From Micromonospora chaiyaphumensis (lineage in GTDB: Bacteria; Actinomycetota; Actinomycetes; Mycobacteriales; Micromonosporaceae): a stretch of DNA of 64,000 bases. Under the pieces are notes generated by a model. The model worked only from the letters and a program-made list of their open reading frames with translations, made no database searches and was not told the origin of the DNA. This document shows, piece by piece, positions 8,993-17,397 of the stretch. Location of the stretch: contig NZ_FMCS01000008.1 in the NCBI RefSeq assembly GCF_900091435.1, forward strand, positions 62,001 through 126,000. Reading direction: 5' to 3'. Each line of letters begins with the position of its first letter. The first letter of the stretch is position 1. The translations under genes and the position numbers were made by a program.

Positions 8993-11443
8993 TCAGCCGC
9001 GCGGTCGGCCCGGGCGGCCCTGGCCGGGCGGCGGTGGGACCGCCGGCCCGCCGGGACCGGTGCCGGTGCCGGGCTTCGGCTGGCCGCCGCCGGCGCTGAC
9101 CTCGATGGTCACCACGCCGCCCTTGATGGTGCGCCCGTCCGGGCTGGTGCCGGCCGCGGTGTCCACCGGGCATTCCGACGGGGTCTTCTGGCTGGCGACC
9201 ACCGGCTCGAATCCGGCGCCTCGTAGCCGCGACTTGGCGGTCTCGATGGACTCGCACTTCACCCCGGGGATGGAGCGCTGGTCGCCCTCGATGATCTTCC
9301 CGCTCGGCGGGGTGAAGTTGATCCGCTCCTTGCCCTTCATGGCGTCGCGCAGCGTCTGGTAGACCGCCGGGTTGATGCCCCACGGCACCTCGTTGTGCCT
9401 CATCCGCTGGTTGGTCTGCGGCCAGTCCGGGTCGGCCTGGATGCCGGCCACCGCGTACTGCTTGGTCATGGCGACCAGAGCGGAGGTCTTGTCCCCGTCG
9501 GTGGTCCCGGACTTGCCGGCGACCGGAGCGTTGACGATGCCGCGGACGTTGCCGGCGGTGCCGTTCTTGCACTTCGAGGTCGACGAGTGGTCACCCACCG
9601 GGCAGCGCGCCGCGTCCACGGCGGCCCGGGCCACCTGCGTGCTGATCCGCTGCTCGCAGCGCGGGTTGGCGATGTCCAGCTTGTCGCCGTCCGGGCCGCG
9701 GATCTCCTGGACCGGGATCGGCTCGCAGTATTTCCCGTCGGCCGCCAGCGTGGCGTACGCGTTGGCCAGTTGCAGCGGGGTGGTCTGCGAGACGCCCAGG
9801 GTGAACGCGCCCCAGTTGTGGGCGGCGTCGGCGTTCGCGGCGAGCTTGGCGTCCTCCGACGAGGGGAAGGTGATGCCGAGCTTCTGCGCTGCCTTCACCA
9901 CGTTCTCCGCGCCGACCCGCTGCTGAAGTTCCACGAAGAAGGTGTTGACCGAAGCGCCGAAGGCACTCCACATGTTGTGCACACCGGCCATCGAGTCGCT
10001 GGCGTTCTTCGGGCAGTAGTTGCTGGTGCCGGGGCATGCGGCGGGCGAGTTGAACTTGACCGGGTAGTCGGACTTGAACTGCTTCTGCGCGTTGATGGTG
10101 TAGCTGAGCGGGTAGCCCTTTTCGAGGGCCGCCACCAGCGTGAACATCTTGAAGGTCGAGCCGGCCTGGTAGCCGGTGATGCCGCCGCCACCGGTGATCA
10201 GGGGGTTGACCGTGTTCGGGCGGCTGCCCCGGATCTTCTTCTTGGCCTTCTTCGGGTCGCTGGAGATCTTGTTCTGCGGGTGTTCCGGGTCGTCGAGCTT
10301 GAAGTTCCGGTTGACCGCGATGGCGCGGACCCGCCCGCTGCCCGGCTCGATGGCGGCCACCATCCGGGCCGCCGTCGCGTCCTCCTTGAGCTGGTTGCGG
10401 ACCGCCTTGTCGGCGCCCTTCTGTGCCTGCACGTCGAGCGAGGTGATGATGGTGTAGCCACCGCTCTTCAGCCGCCGCTCCCGGTCGTAGGAGGTGGAGC
10501 CGAAGGTCTCCTGCTGGAGCCACCAGCGGTAGAAGTAGTCGCAGAAGAAGCCCCAGGAGCGGGTGTTGGTGGCGACGCAGCCGTTCGGGGTGCGCTTCTT
10601 CGCCACCTTGAGCTTGATCTGCTTGGCCTGGTCGGCCTGCTCCTTCGTGATGGCGCCGATCTGCACCATGTTGTCGATGACGTAGTTGCGCCGGTCCACC
10701 GCGGCTTGATAGCCGCCCGTGGTGGTGGGGTCGAACGCCGTCGGCGCCTTCACCAGACCGGCGAGCAACGCCGACTCCTGGATGTCGAGCTTGCTCGGCG
10801 GCTTGTTGAAGTAGACCTGGCTGGCGGCGTAGATGCCGTACGCGCCGTTGCCGAAGGCGGCGATGTTCAGGTAGCGCTCGAGGATCTCGTCCTTGGAGAG
10901 TTCCTTGTCGATCTGGAGCGCGTAGCGCATCTCGCGCAGCTTGCGGGCGCTGGTGTCCTCGGTCGCGGCGACCACGTCGGCCGGGTGGGTGGCCGAGTAG
11001 GAGATGGCCAGCCGGACGTACTGCATGGTGAGCGTCGACGCGCCCTGCCGCGAGTTCGTTCCGGACTGGTTGTTGACGAACGCCCGCGCCACGCCGTTGA
11101 GGTCCACGCCGTTGTGCTTGTAGAAGTCGTGGTCCTCGGCCGCGATGATGGCCTTCTGCATGATCGGCGCGATGTCCTTGAGCTTCACGTCGCGCCGGTT
11201 CTCGTCGTACATGGTGGCCAGCGGGGTCTTGCCGTCGGAGGCCAACAGGTAGGTGATCTGCGGAGACCGCGCCACCGTCAGTTCCGTGGGGAGCGCGCCG
11301 AAGGTTTCGGCGCCGGCCTTCGCGGCCAGTCCGGACATCGCCACCGCGGGGAAGGCCGCCGCCGCGACCACCACGCCGGCCAACAGGCCACAGATGAGTA
11401 GCGATGCGGCGTTGGTCAGCACGTTGTGGTCACGTTTCCGCAT
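8993..11443 (-). CDS. ponA2: Class A penicillin-binding protein with C-terminal PASTA domain (PonA2-type)
   Basis: An 816-residue bifunctional peptidoglycan synthase. A short cytoplasmic tail and one membrane helix (about 13-37) precede the glycosyltransferase domain, with catalytic Glu103 in AEDHDFYKHNG and the RQGASTLTMQ motif. The transpeptidase domain shows SxxK (Ser429-Lys432), SVN (498-500) and KSGTT (644-648). One PASTA domain (about 726-785) binds muropeptide or beta-lactam-like ligands, followed by a Gly/Pro tail. The ATG at 11443 has GAGGTG at good distance. The gene diverges from wblA, as ponA2 and whiB4 do in M. tuberculosis. PonA2-type enzymes are linked there to stress survival rather than basic growth. 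Confidence 0.95.
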   Translation of the reverse strand: MRKRDHNVLTNAASLLICGLLAGVVVAAAAFPAVAMSGLAAKAGAETFGALPTELTVARSPQITYLLASDGKTPLATMYDENRRDVKLKDIAPIMQKAIIAAEDHDFYKHNGVDLNGVARAFVNNQSGTNSRQGASTLTMQYVRLAISYSATHPADVVAATEDTSARKLREMRYALQIDKELSKDEILERYLNIAAFGNGAYGIYAASQVYFNKPPSKLDIQESALLAGLVKAPTAFDPTTTGGYQAAVDRRNYVIDNMVQIGAITKEQADQAKQIKLKVAKKRTPNGCVATNTRSWGFFCDYFYRWWLQQETFGSTSYDRERRLKSGGYTIITSLDVQAQKGADKAVRNQLKEDATAARMVAAIEPGSGRVRAIAVNRNFKLDDPEHPQNKISSDPKKAKKKIRGSRPNTVNPLITGGGGITGYQAGSTFKMFTLVAALEKGYPLSYTINAQKQFKSDYPVKFNSPAACPGTSNYCPKNASDSMAGVHNMWSAFGASVNTFFVELQQRVGAENVVKAAQKLGITFPSSEDAKLAANADAAHNWGAFTLGVSQTTPLQLANAYATLAADGKYCEPIPVQEIRGPDGDKLDIANPRCEQRISTQVARAAVDAARCPVGDHSSTSKCKNGTAGNVRGIVNAPVAGKSGTTDGDKTSALVAMTKQYAVAGIQADPDWPQTNQRMRHNEVPWGINPAVYQTLRDAMKGKERINFTPPSGKIIEGDQRSIPGVKCESIETAKSRLRGAGFEPVVASQKTPSECPVDTAAGTSPDGRTIKGGVVTIEVSAGGGQPKPGTGTGPGGPAVPPPPGQGRPGRPRG

Positions 11444-11845
11444 CCAGGTCACCTCGACAGGGTACGCGAGTAGGGAACGAGGGGCGCGCGGGGAACTTTC
11501 CCCATTTCCTGCGCGCGCCGGCCTCGTTGTGCTAAACGCACGAACCCCGGTGCGTGGTTGCGTGAAACCTGGCAGAAGTCTCCTCCGAACGGGGGAGTGG
11601 CGCAGCGTTTTCACCTACTCCGGCGGGGTAGACGGCGGGCGAAAGCCCGGGAAGCCGGGAGTGTCCGGAATGATGGATTTCGCCGACAACGTTGCGTAAT
11701 CAGGCGACTACACAGCATGATGGTGGCGGCGACAGCAGCCACACGTCGTCCGCGCCGCCTTGGGGAGGCCGGCCCGGACGACCGGGGGGAATTCGACGGC
11801 TGGTCGCGCGTAGTCGGTAGGTACTGCAAGGGGGGACGTGTACAG
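11444..11845. promoter_or_regulatory. 402-bp divergent control region of ponA2 and wblA
   Basis: No gene-like frame is present. It must hold both promoters. On the plus strand TTGCGT (about 11692-11697) and CATGAT 18 bases downstream form a plausible promoter for wblA, giving a leader of over 100 nt. Long leaders are known for wbl genes. I cannot place the ponA2 promoter with confidence. Confidence 0.45.
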
Positions 11846-12166
11846 ATGGGCATGATCACTGACTGGCCGTCACTGGCGGCGTGTCAGAACGGGGACCCGG
11901 ACGCGTTGTTCGTACAGGGCGCCGAACAGAACGTGGCGAAGAGGATCTGCCGGAGCTGCCCAGTTCGGTACGAGTGCCTGGCCGACGCGCTCGACAACCG
12001 GATCGAGTTCGGTGTGTGGGGTGGCATGACCGAACGCGAGCGCCGGGCGTTGCTGCGGCGTCACCCGCAGGTCACCAGCTGGCGAAAGATGTTCGAGGCG
12101 GCCATGAAGAAGAACGCCAAGGAGAAGGCCGGCCGGGACAAGGTCCTCGTGACCACGGCCAACTGA
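11846..12166 (+). CDS. wblA: WhiB-family iron-sulphur regulator, WblA/WhiB4 type
   Basis: A 106-residue redox-sensing transcription factor. Four cysteines (13, 35, 38, 44) in the C-x(n)-CxxC-x5-C pattern ligate a [4Fe-4S] cluster; GVWGG at 56-60 is the family turn, followed by a basic tail (RRHP, KKNAKEKAGR) that contacts DNA. Position beside ponA2 and the two ArsA-like ATPases matches M. tuberculosis whiB4 and Streptomyces wblA, which control oxidative-stress response and the switch to development and secondary metabolism. An AAGGGGGG ribosome binding site lies about 11 bases before the ATG at 11846. Confidence 0.95.
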   Translation: MGMITDWPSLAACQNGDPDALFVQGAEQNVAKRICRSCPVRYECLADALDNRIEFGVWGGMTERERRALLRRHPQVTSWRKMFEAAMKKNAKEKAGRDKVLVTTAN

Positions 12167-12184
12167 CCGACGCGCCGGTCGGTC
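12165..12184. terminator. Short hairpin at the wblA stop
   Basis: A 7-bp stem (12165-12171 with 12178-12184), overlapping the wblA stop and lying 8 bp from the stop of the converging ATPase gene. It is weaker than the other terminators here. Confidence 0.4.
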
Positions 12185-12191
12185 GCGCCGC

Positions 12192-13340
12192 TCAGCGCCG
12201 GCTGATCGCCTCGCCGATCGTCCGCAGCCCGTCGACGTCGTGCACGTCGGCGGGCTGCGCCGTCACCGACACCGCCGGCACGGCCGGGAACTCCCCGGTG
12301 AACCGGGCCGCCACCTGCTCCTCGCGTGCCGCCTGCTCGGCCAGCGCGGCGTGCGCCCGCAGCACCTCGGCGGTGCCCTCGTGCCCGCCCGCAGCGGCCA
12401 GCCGCTCCGCGGCGGCCAGGCTGTCCGCCGCGGACAGGTCGGGCACCGCCGGCCGGTGCACCCGGTTGAGCACCAGGCCGGCCAGCGGCATCCGTTCCGC
12501 GCGCAGCCGGCCGGCGAAGTAGGCGGCCTCCCGGACCGCGTCCGGCTCCGGCGCCGCGACCAGCAGGAACGCCGTCTCGCGGGCCTGGAGGATCCGGTAC
12601 GTCTGCTCGGCCCGCTGCCGGAAACCGCCGAACATCGAATCCAGCGCGGCCACGAAGCCGGACAGGTCGGTGAGCAGTTGCGCGCCGATCACCTTCTGCA
12701 CCACCTTCGAGAACATGCCGAAGCTGGCCGTCACGAAGCTGAACATGCTCCGCCCGCCGCTGCGGGCCGGGGCGAGCAGCAGCCGCAGCATGCGCCCGTC
12801 GAGGAAGCGGGAGAGCCGGGCCGGGGCGTCCAGGAAGTCGAGCGCCGAGCGGGACGGCGGGGTGTCCACCACGATGAGGTCCCACTCGCCCCGCGCGTGC
12901 AGCTGACCCAGCTTCTCCATCGCCATGTATTCCTGCGTGCCGGCGAAGGTGGAGCTCATGGCCTGGTAGAAGGGGTTGGCGAAGATCTCCGCCGCCTTCG
13001 CCGGATCGGTGTGCTGGAGCACCACGTCGTCGAAGGTGCGCTTCATGTCGAGCATCATGGCGTGCAACTGGCCGCCGCTGGACTCGACGTCGATCCCCTT
13101 GACCTGGCGCGGCGTGTTGTCCAGCTCGGTCAGGCCGAGGGACTGGGCCAGCCGGCGGGCCGGGTCGATGGTGAGCACCACCGTGCGCCGGCCGTGCCGC
13201 TCGGCCGCCCGCAGGGCCAGCGCCGCCGCGGTGGTCGTCTTGCCCACTCCGCCCGCCCCGCAGCAGACCACGATCCGCACGCCCGGATCGGCGAGGATCT
13301 GGTCGACGTCCAGCGGGGGCGCCGCGTCTTCGGAAGGCAC
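12192..13340 (-). CDS. ArsA-family ATPase (Rv3680-like)
   Basis: A 382-residue P-loop ATPase of the ArsA/Get3/MinD class. The Walker A region CGAGGVGKTTT (about 27-36) lacks the signature lysine that its partner has at the second position. Downstream are TIDPARRLAQSLGL (switch I type) and LIVVDTPPSRSALDFLDAP (Walker B). A GTG start at 13340 is preceded at six bases by TACGCT, so I choose it, leaderless, over the TTG one codon upstream. Paired with the next ATPase, it corresponds to Rv3680 of M. tuberculosis, an anion-transporter-like ATPase pair flanking whiB4; the partners probably act as a heterodimer of uncertain substrate. Confidence 0.88.
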   Translation of the reverse strand: MPSEDAAPPLDVDQILADPGVRIVVCCGAGGVGKTTTAAALALRAAERHGRRTVVLTIDPARRLAQSLGLTELDNTPRQVKGIDVESSGGQLHAMMLDMKRTFDDVVLQHTDPAKAAEIFANPFYQAMSSTFAGTQEYMAMEKLGQLHARGEWDLIVVDTPPSRSALDFLDAPARLSRFLDGRMLRLLLAPARSGGRSMFSFVTASFGMFSKVVQKVIGAQLLTDLSGFVAALDSMFGGFRQRAEQTYRILQARETAFLLVAAPEPDAVREAAYFAGRLRAERMPLAGLVLNRVHRPAVPDLSAADSLAAAERLAAAGGHEGTAEVLRAHAALAEQAAREEQVAARFTGEFPAVPAVSVTAQPADVHDVDGLRTIGEAISRR

Positions 13341-13397
13341 CAATCGAGCGTATCGGTCTCGAGGGTCTCTCTGCTCCGTGCCGGCCGCAGGTGTGAG

Positions 13398-14372
13398 TCA
13401 ATCCGCCCGGACGAGCGTCTCGGCCAGCGTCTCCAGCCCCGCCCGGTCGACCCCGCCGGGCAGCAGCGGCAGCTCGGTCAGGGGCAGGCCTAGCTCCACC
13501 AGGTCGCCGCGGAGCGAGTCCTCCAGCTCCCGGCGTACCTGCTGGTCACGGGCCTCGGCGGCGAGGCCGGCCACGGTCCGGGCGTCGGTCGGCAGGCCGG
13601 CGGCGGCGAGCCCGCGCTTCAGTTCGGCGCCGGTCACCGGCCGGCCCGCCGGCACCGGGGGCCGGGCCCCGTTGACGATCACCCGGCCGACCGGGAAACC
13701 GAGCTTGGTCAGCTCGGCGATGGCGTCGACGGTCTCCTGGACCGGCATCTCCTCCAGCAGCGTGACCACGTGCACCGCGGTCATCGGCGAGCGGAGCAGC
13801 GCGGAGACCCCTTCGCTCTGGGTCTTGATCGGGCCGACCTTGGCCAGCCGGGCGGTCTCCGCCGTGACGTTGAGGAAGCGGCCGATCCGCCCCGTCGGCG
13901 GCGCGTCCAGCACCACCGCGTCGTACGCGCGGCGCTGCCCGCTGGTCCGGGTGGTCGCCTCCTTGACCTTGCCGGTGAGCAGCACGTCCCGCAGGCCCGG
14001 GGCGATGGTGGTGGCGAAGTCGATGGCGCCCAGCTTGCGCAGGGCCCGGCCGGCCGCGCCGAGCTTGTAGAACATGTCCAGGTACTCGAGGAGCGCCTCC
14101 TCGGCGTCCACCGCCAGGGCGCGCACCTCGCCGCCGCCCGGGGCGTCGGTCAGGTGCCGCTCCTCGTAGGGCAGCGGGTCGGTGCCGAAGAGCTGGGCGA
14201 TGCCCTGCCGCCCCTCCACCTCGACCAGCAGGGTGCGCCGGCCGCCGGCGGCCAGCCCGAGGGCCAGCGCCGCCGCCACGCTCGTCTTGCCCGTGCCGCC
14301 CTTGCCGGTCACCACGTGCAGGCGGGCCGGCCATCTGCCGGCGGACTCGGCCGGCTGCTCAGTCGCTGCCAC
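13398..14372 (-). CDS. ArsA-family ATPase with deviant Walker A (Rv3679-like)
   Basis: A 324-residue ATPase and likely partner of the gene just downstream. GKGGTGKTS (23-31) is the full deviant Walker A with signature Lys24, and YDAVVLDAPPTGRIGRFLNV supplies the switch II aspartate. The GTG at 14372 follows TAGGCT by six bases, a leaderless arrangement. The 57-bp gap before the second ATPase contains that gene's own -10-like box, so the two may be transcribed both together and separately. Rv3679/Rv3680 have been linked to glycerol and nitrite metabolism; whether that holds here is unknown. Confidence 0.88.
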   Translation of the reverse strand: MAATEQPAESAGRWPARLHVVTGKGGTGKTSVAAALALGLAAGGRRTLLVEVEGRQGIAQLFGTDPLPYEERHLTDAPGGGEVRALAVDAEEALLEYLDMFYKLGAAGRALRKLGAIDFATTIAPGLRDVLLTGKVKEATTRTSGQRRAYDAVVLDAPPTGRIGRFLNVTAETARLAKVGPIKTQSEGVSALLRSPMTAVHVVTLLEEMPVQETVDAIAELTKLGFPVGRVIVNGARPPVPAGRPVTGAELKRGLAAAGLPTDARTVAGLAAEARDQQVRRELEDSLRGDLVELGLPLTELPLLPGGVDRAGLETLAETLVRAD

Positions 14373-14398
14373 CCGTCGAGCCTATCCAGCCGCCGCGC

Positions 14399-14980
14399 TC
14401 AGGCGACCTCGCAGACCCACCAACCCGTCTTCCGCACCACGGTGAAGCGCAGTTCCTGGTCGGCCACCTTCTCGTCGGCCGTCGTCATGGTGACCCTGGT
14501 GCTGACCGAGGCCCGGTCCCCGGTCTGGTTGTCCACCTTCGGGGTGGTCCAGCGGAACCGCGGGTTCTGGTACTGCCCGGCGTACTTCCGCACCTCGGCG
14601 ACCTTGGCGGCGATCTTGTCGTCGTCACGGGACGCCGAGCAGACGAAGGTGGCCGCCGCGCGCGGGTCCTGGTCCTTGTAGACCGCCGTGAGGAAGCCGT
14701 CCACCGCGACCGTCGGCTCCTTGGCGCCCTGGCCGTCCTCGGCCTGGCGCAGGGTGAGGAACGCGGCCGTGCCGCCACCGCCGCAGAGCAGGATCGCCAC
14801 GCCCAGCACGATCGACGCGATCAGCAGGCCGCGCCGCTTCTTCGGGGCCGCCGGCGGGGGGTACGGCGGGTAGCCGGGCGCGGGCGGGGCGCCGGGGGCC
14901 GGCGGGGCGCCGGCGGGCGGCTCCGGGTGGGCGGGGCCTCCGGGCGATCCGGCGGCGCCACCGATGGGCGGTTGGGTCAT
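14399..14980 (-). CDS. Proline-rich membrane-anchored protein
   Basis: A 193-residue protein with a Pro/Gly/Ala-rich cytoplasmic N-terminus (1-46), a KKRR stop-transfer signal, one membrane helix (about 51-73, rich in Gly) and an outward alpha/beta domain of about 115 residues. That domain (AVDGFLTAVYKDQDPRAAATF, DRASVSTRVTM, WWVCEVA) resembles the NTF2-like/DUF4878 folds often found outside actinobacterial membranes. A GGGGGAAG ribosome binding site precedes the ATG. It may be co-transcribed with the ATPase pair downstream. Function unknown. Confidence 0.75.
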   Translation of the reverse strand: MTQPPIGGAAGSPGGPAHPEPPAGAPPAPGAPPAPGYPPYPPPAAPKKRRGLLIASIVLGVAILLCGGGGTAAFLTLRQAEDGQGAKEPTVAVDGFLTAVYKDQDPRAAATFVCSASRDDDKIAAKVAEVRKYAGQYQNPRFRWTTPKVDNQTGDRASVSTRVTMTTADEKVADQELRFTVVRKTGWWVCEVA

Positions 14981-15315
14981 GTCTTCCCCCGGGGGTGCGG
15001 CGCGCCGACGCCGCCCCAGGCGACGGACACGTGATCGAGCGTGGTGGGCGAGCAGGGGCGCTCGTCCAGACCGGAAGGGTAGCGGTCGGCGGGCGGCTTG
15101 CCAGCCCCGCGTACGCCCCGCCGGACGTGAAGCCGCCGCCGCTTTCCGGATCGGGAATGTGTCGCATATGTGACTGCAGGTGCTGGGGTGTGCGCGTCCC
15201 GTTGCCGGGACTCCCCGCAGGTCCTACGTTCGTCGCGACGCGGGGGCCGGACCGGCGACGGGTTCCGAGCCGGTTGGTGGTGACGGTGAACAGGTACGAG
15301 GCCCGGAGGCAGCGG
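14981..15315. promoter_or_regulatory. 335-bp divergent intergenic region
   Basis: Upstream region of both the membrane protein (minus) and the small cysteine protein (plus). The only distinct signal is a near-palindrome GTCGCATATGTGAC at 15161-15174 (one mismatched pair), which could be an operator. No convincing gene is present. Confidence 0.4.
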
Positions 15316-15765
15316 ATGCGCGACGCGGAGAACATTCCCCGAGCCCAGTTTCCACCTGGCGAACGGGCGGGGCGGCCCGGCGACGCCGAGGGGCCCGGCG
15401 CGGGAGCACCGGTCAACGAGCGGTCCTACCGCCCGCCGACCGAGGTGGTCCGCACCCTGGCCCGGCCGGCCGGGCGCGGTCGGGACGAGGAGGAGCCCGG
15501 CTACGTCATCCACCTGCCCGTCCGGGTCCCCGACCTGGCGGCGGCCACCGCGCTCGCCGGCACCGTGGCCACCTCGCTGGGCTTCCTCGGCGAGTTGGAC
15601 GCCGGGGAGACCACCGTCTCCACGACCGACGACCAGAACAACCGGCACCGGGTCTTCTGCGACCTGCTGCTGCCCGACCGCACCCGGTGCCCCCAGCGGT
15701 ACGAGCACGAGGGCCCGTGCGGTGACCCCTCCGCTGCGCCCGAGCAGCGTCCCGCGTCCCCGTAG
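15316..15765 (+). CDS. Small conserved hypothetical protein with cysteine-rich C-terminus
   Basis: A 149-residue protein without signal or membrane segment. The first 55 residues are Pro/Gly/Arg-rich and probably disordered. The core (YVIHLPVRVPDLAAATALAG onward) looks alpha/beta. The end carries three cysteines in VFCDLLLPDRTRC and YEHEGPC with a neighbouring histidine, possibly a metal site. The ATG at 15316 is chosen because GGAGG lies six bases upstream; GTG codons at 15277-15286 are less likely. I do not recognise a named family. Confidence 0.6.
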   Translation: MRDAENIPRAQFPPGERAGRPGDAEGPGAGAPVNERSYRPPTEVVRTLARPAGRGRDEEEPGYVIHLPVRVPDLAAATALAGTVATSLGFLGELDAGETTVSTTDDQNNRHRVFCDLLLPDRTRCPQRYEHEGPCGDPSAAPEQRPASP

Positions 15766-15827
15766 CGGCGCCGGACCGTAGGCTGTGCCTGACCGAAGTC
15801 CATGCCAGGCAAGGGAGCCTTGACTCG

Positions 15828-15983
15828 ATGCAGAAGTGGGAATACGCCACGGTCCCGCTGCTGGTCCACGCGACCAAGCAGATCCTCGACAACTGGGGCG
15901 AGGACGGCTGGGAGCTGGTCTCCGTGGTTCCCGGCCCGAACCCGGAGCAGCTCGTCGCCTACCTGAAGCGTCCGAAGGGCTGA
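15828..15983 (+). CDS. DUF4177 small protein (Rv3678A-like)
   Basis: A 51-residue soluble protein. It begins MQKWEYATVPLLVHATKQIL and has a central DGWELVSVV strand, the hallmark of DUF4177 domains, a small alpha/beta fold of unknown function. Its size and place before a RidA gene match Rv3678A of M. tuberculosis. A TAGGCT box at about 15779 could drive it, with GGGAG upstream of the ATG. Six bases separate its stop from the RidA start, so the two form an operon. Confidence 0.85.
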   Translation: MQKWEYATVPLLVHATKQILDNWGEDGWELVSVVPGPNPEQLVAYLKRPKG

Positions 15984-15989
15984 GGCGAC

Positions 15990-16451
15990 ATGAGCAACGG
16001 ACCGCACGCGAAGCTCGCGGAACTCGGCCTGGCCCTGCCCGAGGTGGCGTCGCCGCTGGCCAGCTACGTGCCGGCCGTCCAGTCCGGCCAGCACGTCTAC
16101 GTCTCGGGCCAGCTCCCGATCGTCGAGGGCAAGCTGCTCGCCACCGGCAAGGTCGGCAACGGTGTCTCCGCCGACCAGGCGAAGGACCTGGCGCAGCGGT
16201 GCGCGCTGAACGCGCTCGCCGCGATCGACTCGCTGGTCGGGCTGGAGAACATCGTCAAGATCGTCAAGCTGACCGGCTTCGTGGCCAGCGCGCCCGGCTT
16301 CACCGGCCAGCCCGGCGTGGTAAACGGCGCCTCTGAGCTGTTCGGCGCCGTCTTCGGCGAGGCCGGCCGGCACGCCCGCAGCGCGGTGGGCGTCGCCGAA
16401 CTCCCCCTCGACGCTCCCGTCGAGGTCGAGGTCATCGTCGAGGTCGCCTGA
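15990..16451 (+). CDS. ridA: RidA-family enamine/imine deaminase (Rv3678c-like)
   Basis: A 153-residue YjgF/YER057c/UK114 family protein. RidA enzymes hydrolyse reactive 2-aminoacrylate and related imines, protecting PLP enzymes. Visible are VYVSGQLPI, the central ALNALAAIDSLVGLENIVKIVKL helix-strand, and the C-terminal HARSAVGVAELPLDAPVEVEVI, whose Arg corresponds to the catalytic arginine. At over 150 residues it is longer than classical RidA (about 130) and fits the Rid subfamily seen beside Rv3677c. It is translated from an operon with the DUF4177 protein. Confidence 0.9.
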   Translation: MSNGPHAKLAELGLALPEVASPLASYVPAVQSGQHVYVSGQLPIVEGKLLATGKVGNGVSADQAKDLAQRCALNALAAIDSLVGLENIVKIVKLTGFVASAPGFTGQPGVVNGASELFGAVFGEAGRHARSAVGVAELPLDAPVEVEVIVEVA

Positions 16452-16460
16452 CGCTCCGTA

Positions 16461-16538
16461 CCCGCGATCTTGCCGATGCCGGTGGGCAGACGCGCCCGCA
16501 AGGGGACATAACCCCTGGCGGCACGGCAAGATCGCGGG
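16461..16538. repeat. Long-spaced inverted repeat after ridA
   Basis: Perfect 15-bp arms (16461-16475 with 16524-16538) separated by 48 bp that can form further small hairpins (AGGGG/CCCCT near 16500-16515). It follows the ridA stop by 9 bp and likely ends transcription there. Its GATCTTG/CAAGATC-bearing arms look like a dispersed palindromic element rather than a simple terminator. Confidence 0.65.
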
Positions 16539-16569
16539 GAGTGGCGGGCGGGGTCGTACGATCGCTGCC

Positions 16570-17397
16570 ATGGGGCCTGTGACCGGAGCCGCAGCGGCGC
16601 TCGCGGACGAGCTGCCGGGGTGGGTGACGCTGGTGCGCGCCCCGAACCCGGGGCCGATGACGCTCGACGGCACGAACACCTGGGTGCTGCGCGCACCGGG
16701 CGCCGAGCAGGCCGTGGTGGTGGACCCGGGTCCGGCCGACGAGGCGCACCTGGCCGCGCTCGCCGCGCACGGCCCGGTCGGCCTCGTGCTGATCACCCAC
16801 GGGCACGCCGACCACACCGAGGGCGCACCGCGGCTCAGTGAGCTGCTCGGCGGTGCGCCGGTCCGCGCGGTCGACCCGGCGCACACCGTCGGCGGCGCGC
16901 CGCTGACCGCCGACACCGCGTTCGACGCCGGCCTGGAGATCCGCCTGCTTCCCACCCCCGGGCACACCGCCGACTCGGTCTGCTTTTTGGTCGGGCACGG
17001 CGACGAGAAGGTCGTGCTCACCGGCGACACCATCCTGGGGCGGGGCACCACCGTGGTCGCCCACCCCGACGGGCACCTCGGCGACTACCTGTCGAGCCTG
17101 GAGCTGCTCACCACGTACCGGGGGGTCCCGGCGCTGCCGGGGCACGGCCCGGCGCTGGCCGACTGCGGCGTGGCGGCCGAGTTCTACCTGGCCCACCGGC
17201 GGGCCCGCCTCGACCAGGTCCGCGCGGCGGTCGCCGCCGGCGCCACGACCGCGCCCGAGGTGGTCGAGCGGGTCTACGCGGACGTCGACCGGTCGCTGTG
17301 GTGGGCCGCCGAGTGGTCGGTCCGGGCCCAGTTGGAGTACCTCGGGGTGACCCCCCGGGAATCCGGCGCCGGGGGTGCGGAGTTGGAGCAACCGTGA
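16570..17397 (+). CDS. MBL-fold metallohydrolase (Rv3677c-like)
   Basis: A 275-residue metallo-beta-lactamase-fold hydrolase. The zinc motif is THGHADHTEGAP (His77, His79, Asp81, His82), with a further metal histidine in PTPGHTADS and Asp in LTGDTILGRGT; the C-terminal half contains the LPGHGPAL strand of the LACTB2/glyoxalase-II-like group. Some LACTB2-type enzymes are RNases; the substrate here is unknown. TACGAT at 16557-16562 lies seven bases before the ATG, a leaderless promoter. The stop overlaps the next gene's GTG by four bases (GTGA), so the cyclase gene is translationally coupled. Confidence 0.9.
   Translation: MGPVTGAAAALADELPGWVTLVRAPNPGPMTLDGTNTWVLRAPGAEQAVVVDPGPADEAHLAALAAHGPVGLVLITHGHADHTEGAPRLSELLGGAPVRAVDPAHTVGGAPLTADTAFDAGLEIRLLPTPGHTADSVCFLVGHGDEKVVLTGDTILGRGTTVVAHPDGHLGDYLSSLELLTTYRGVPALPGHGPALADCGVAAEFYLAHRRARLDQVRAAVAAGATTAPEVVERVYADVDRSLWWAAEWSVRAQLEYLGVTPRESGAGGAELEQP

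Noticed and set aside
15161..15174. Crp operator in the GTCGCATATGTGAC palindrome
   Set aside because: Half-site orientation is opposite to TGTGA-N6-TCACA; kept only as an unassigned palindrome.
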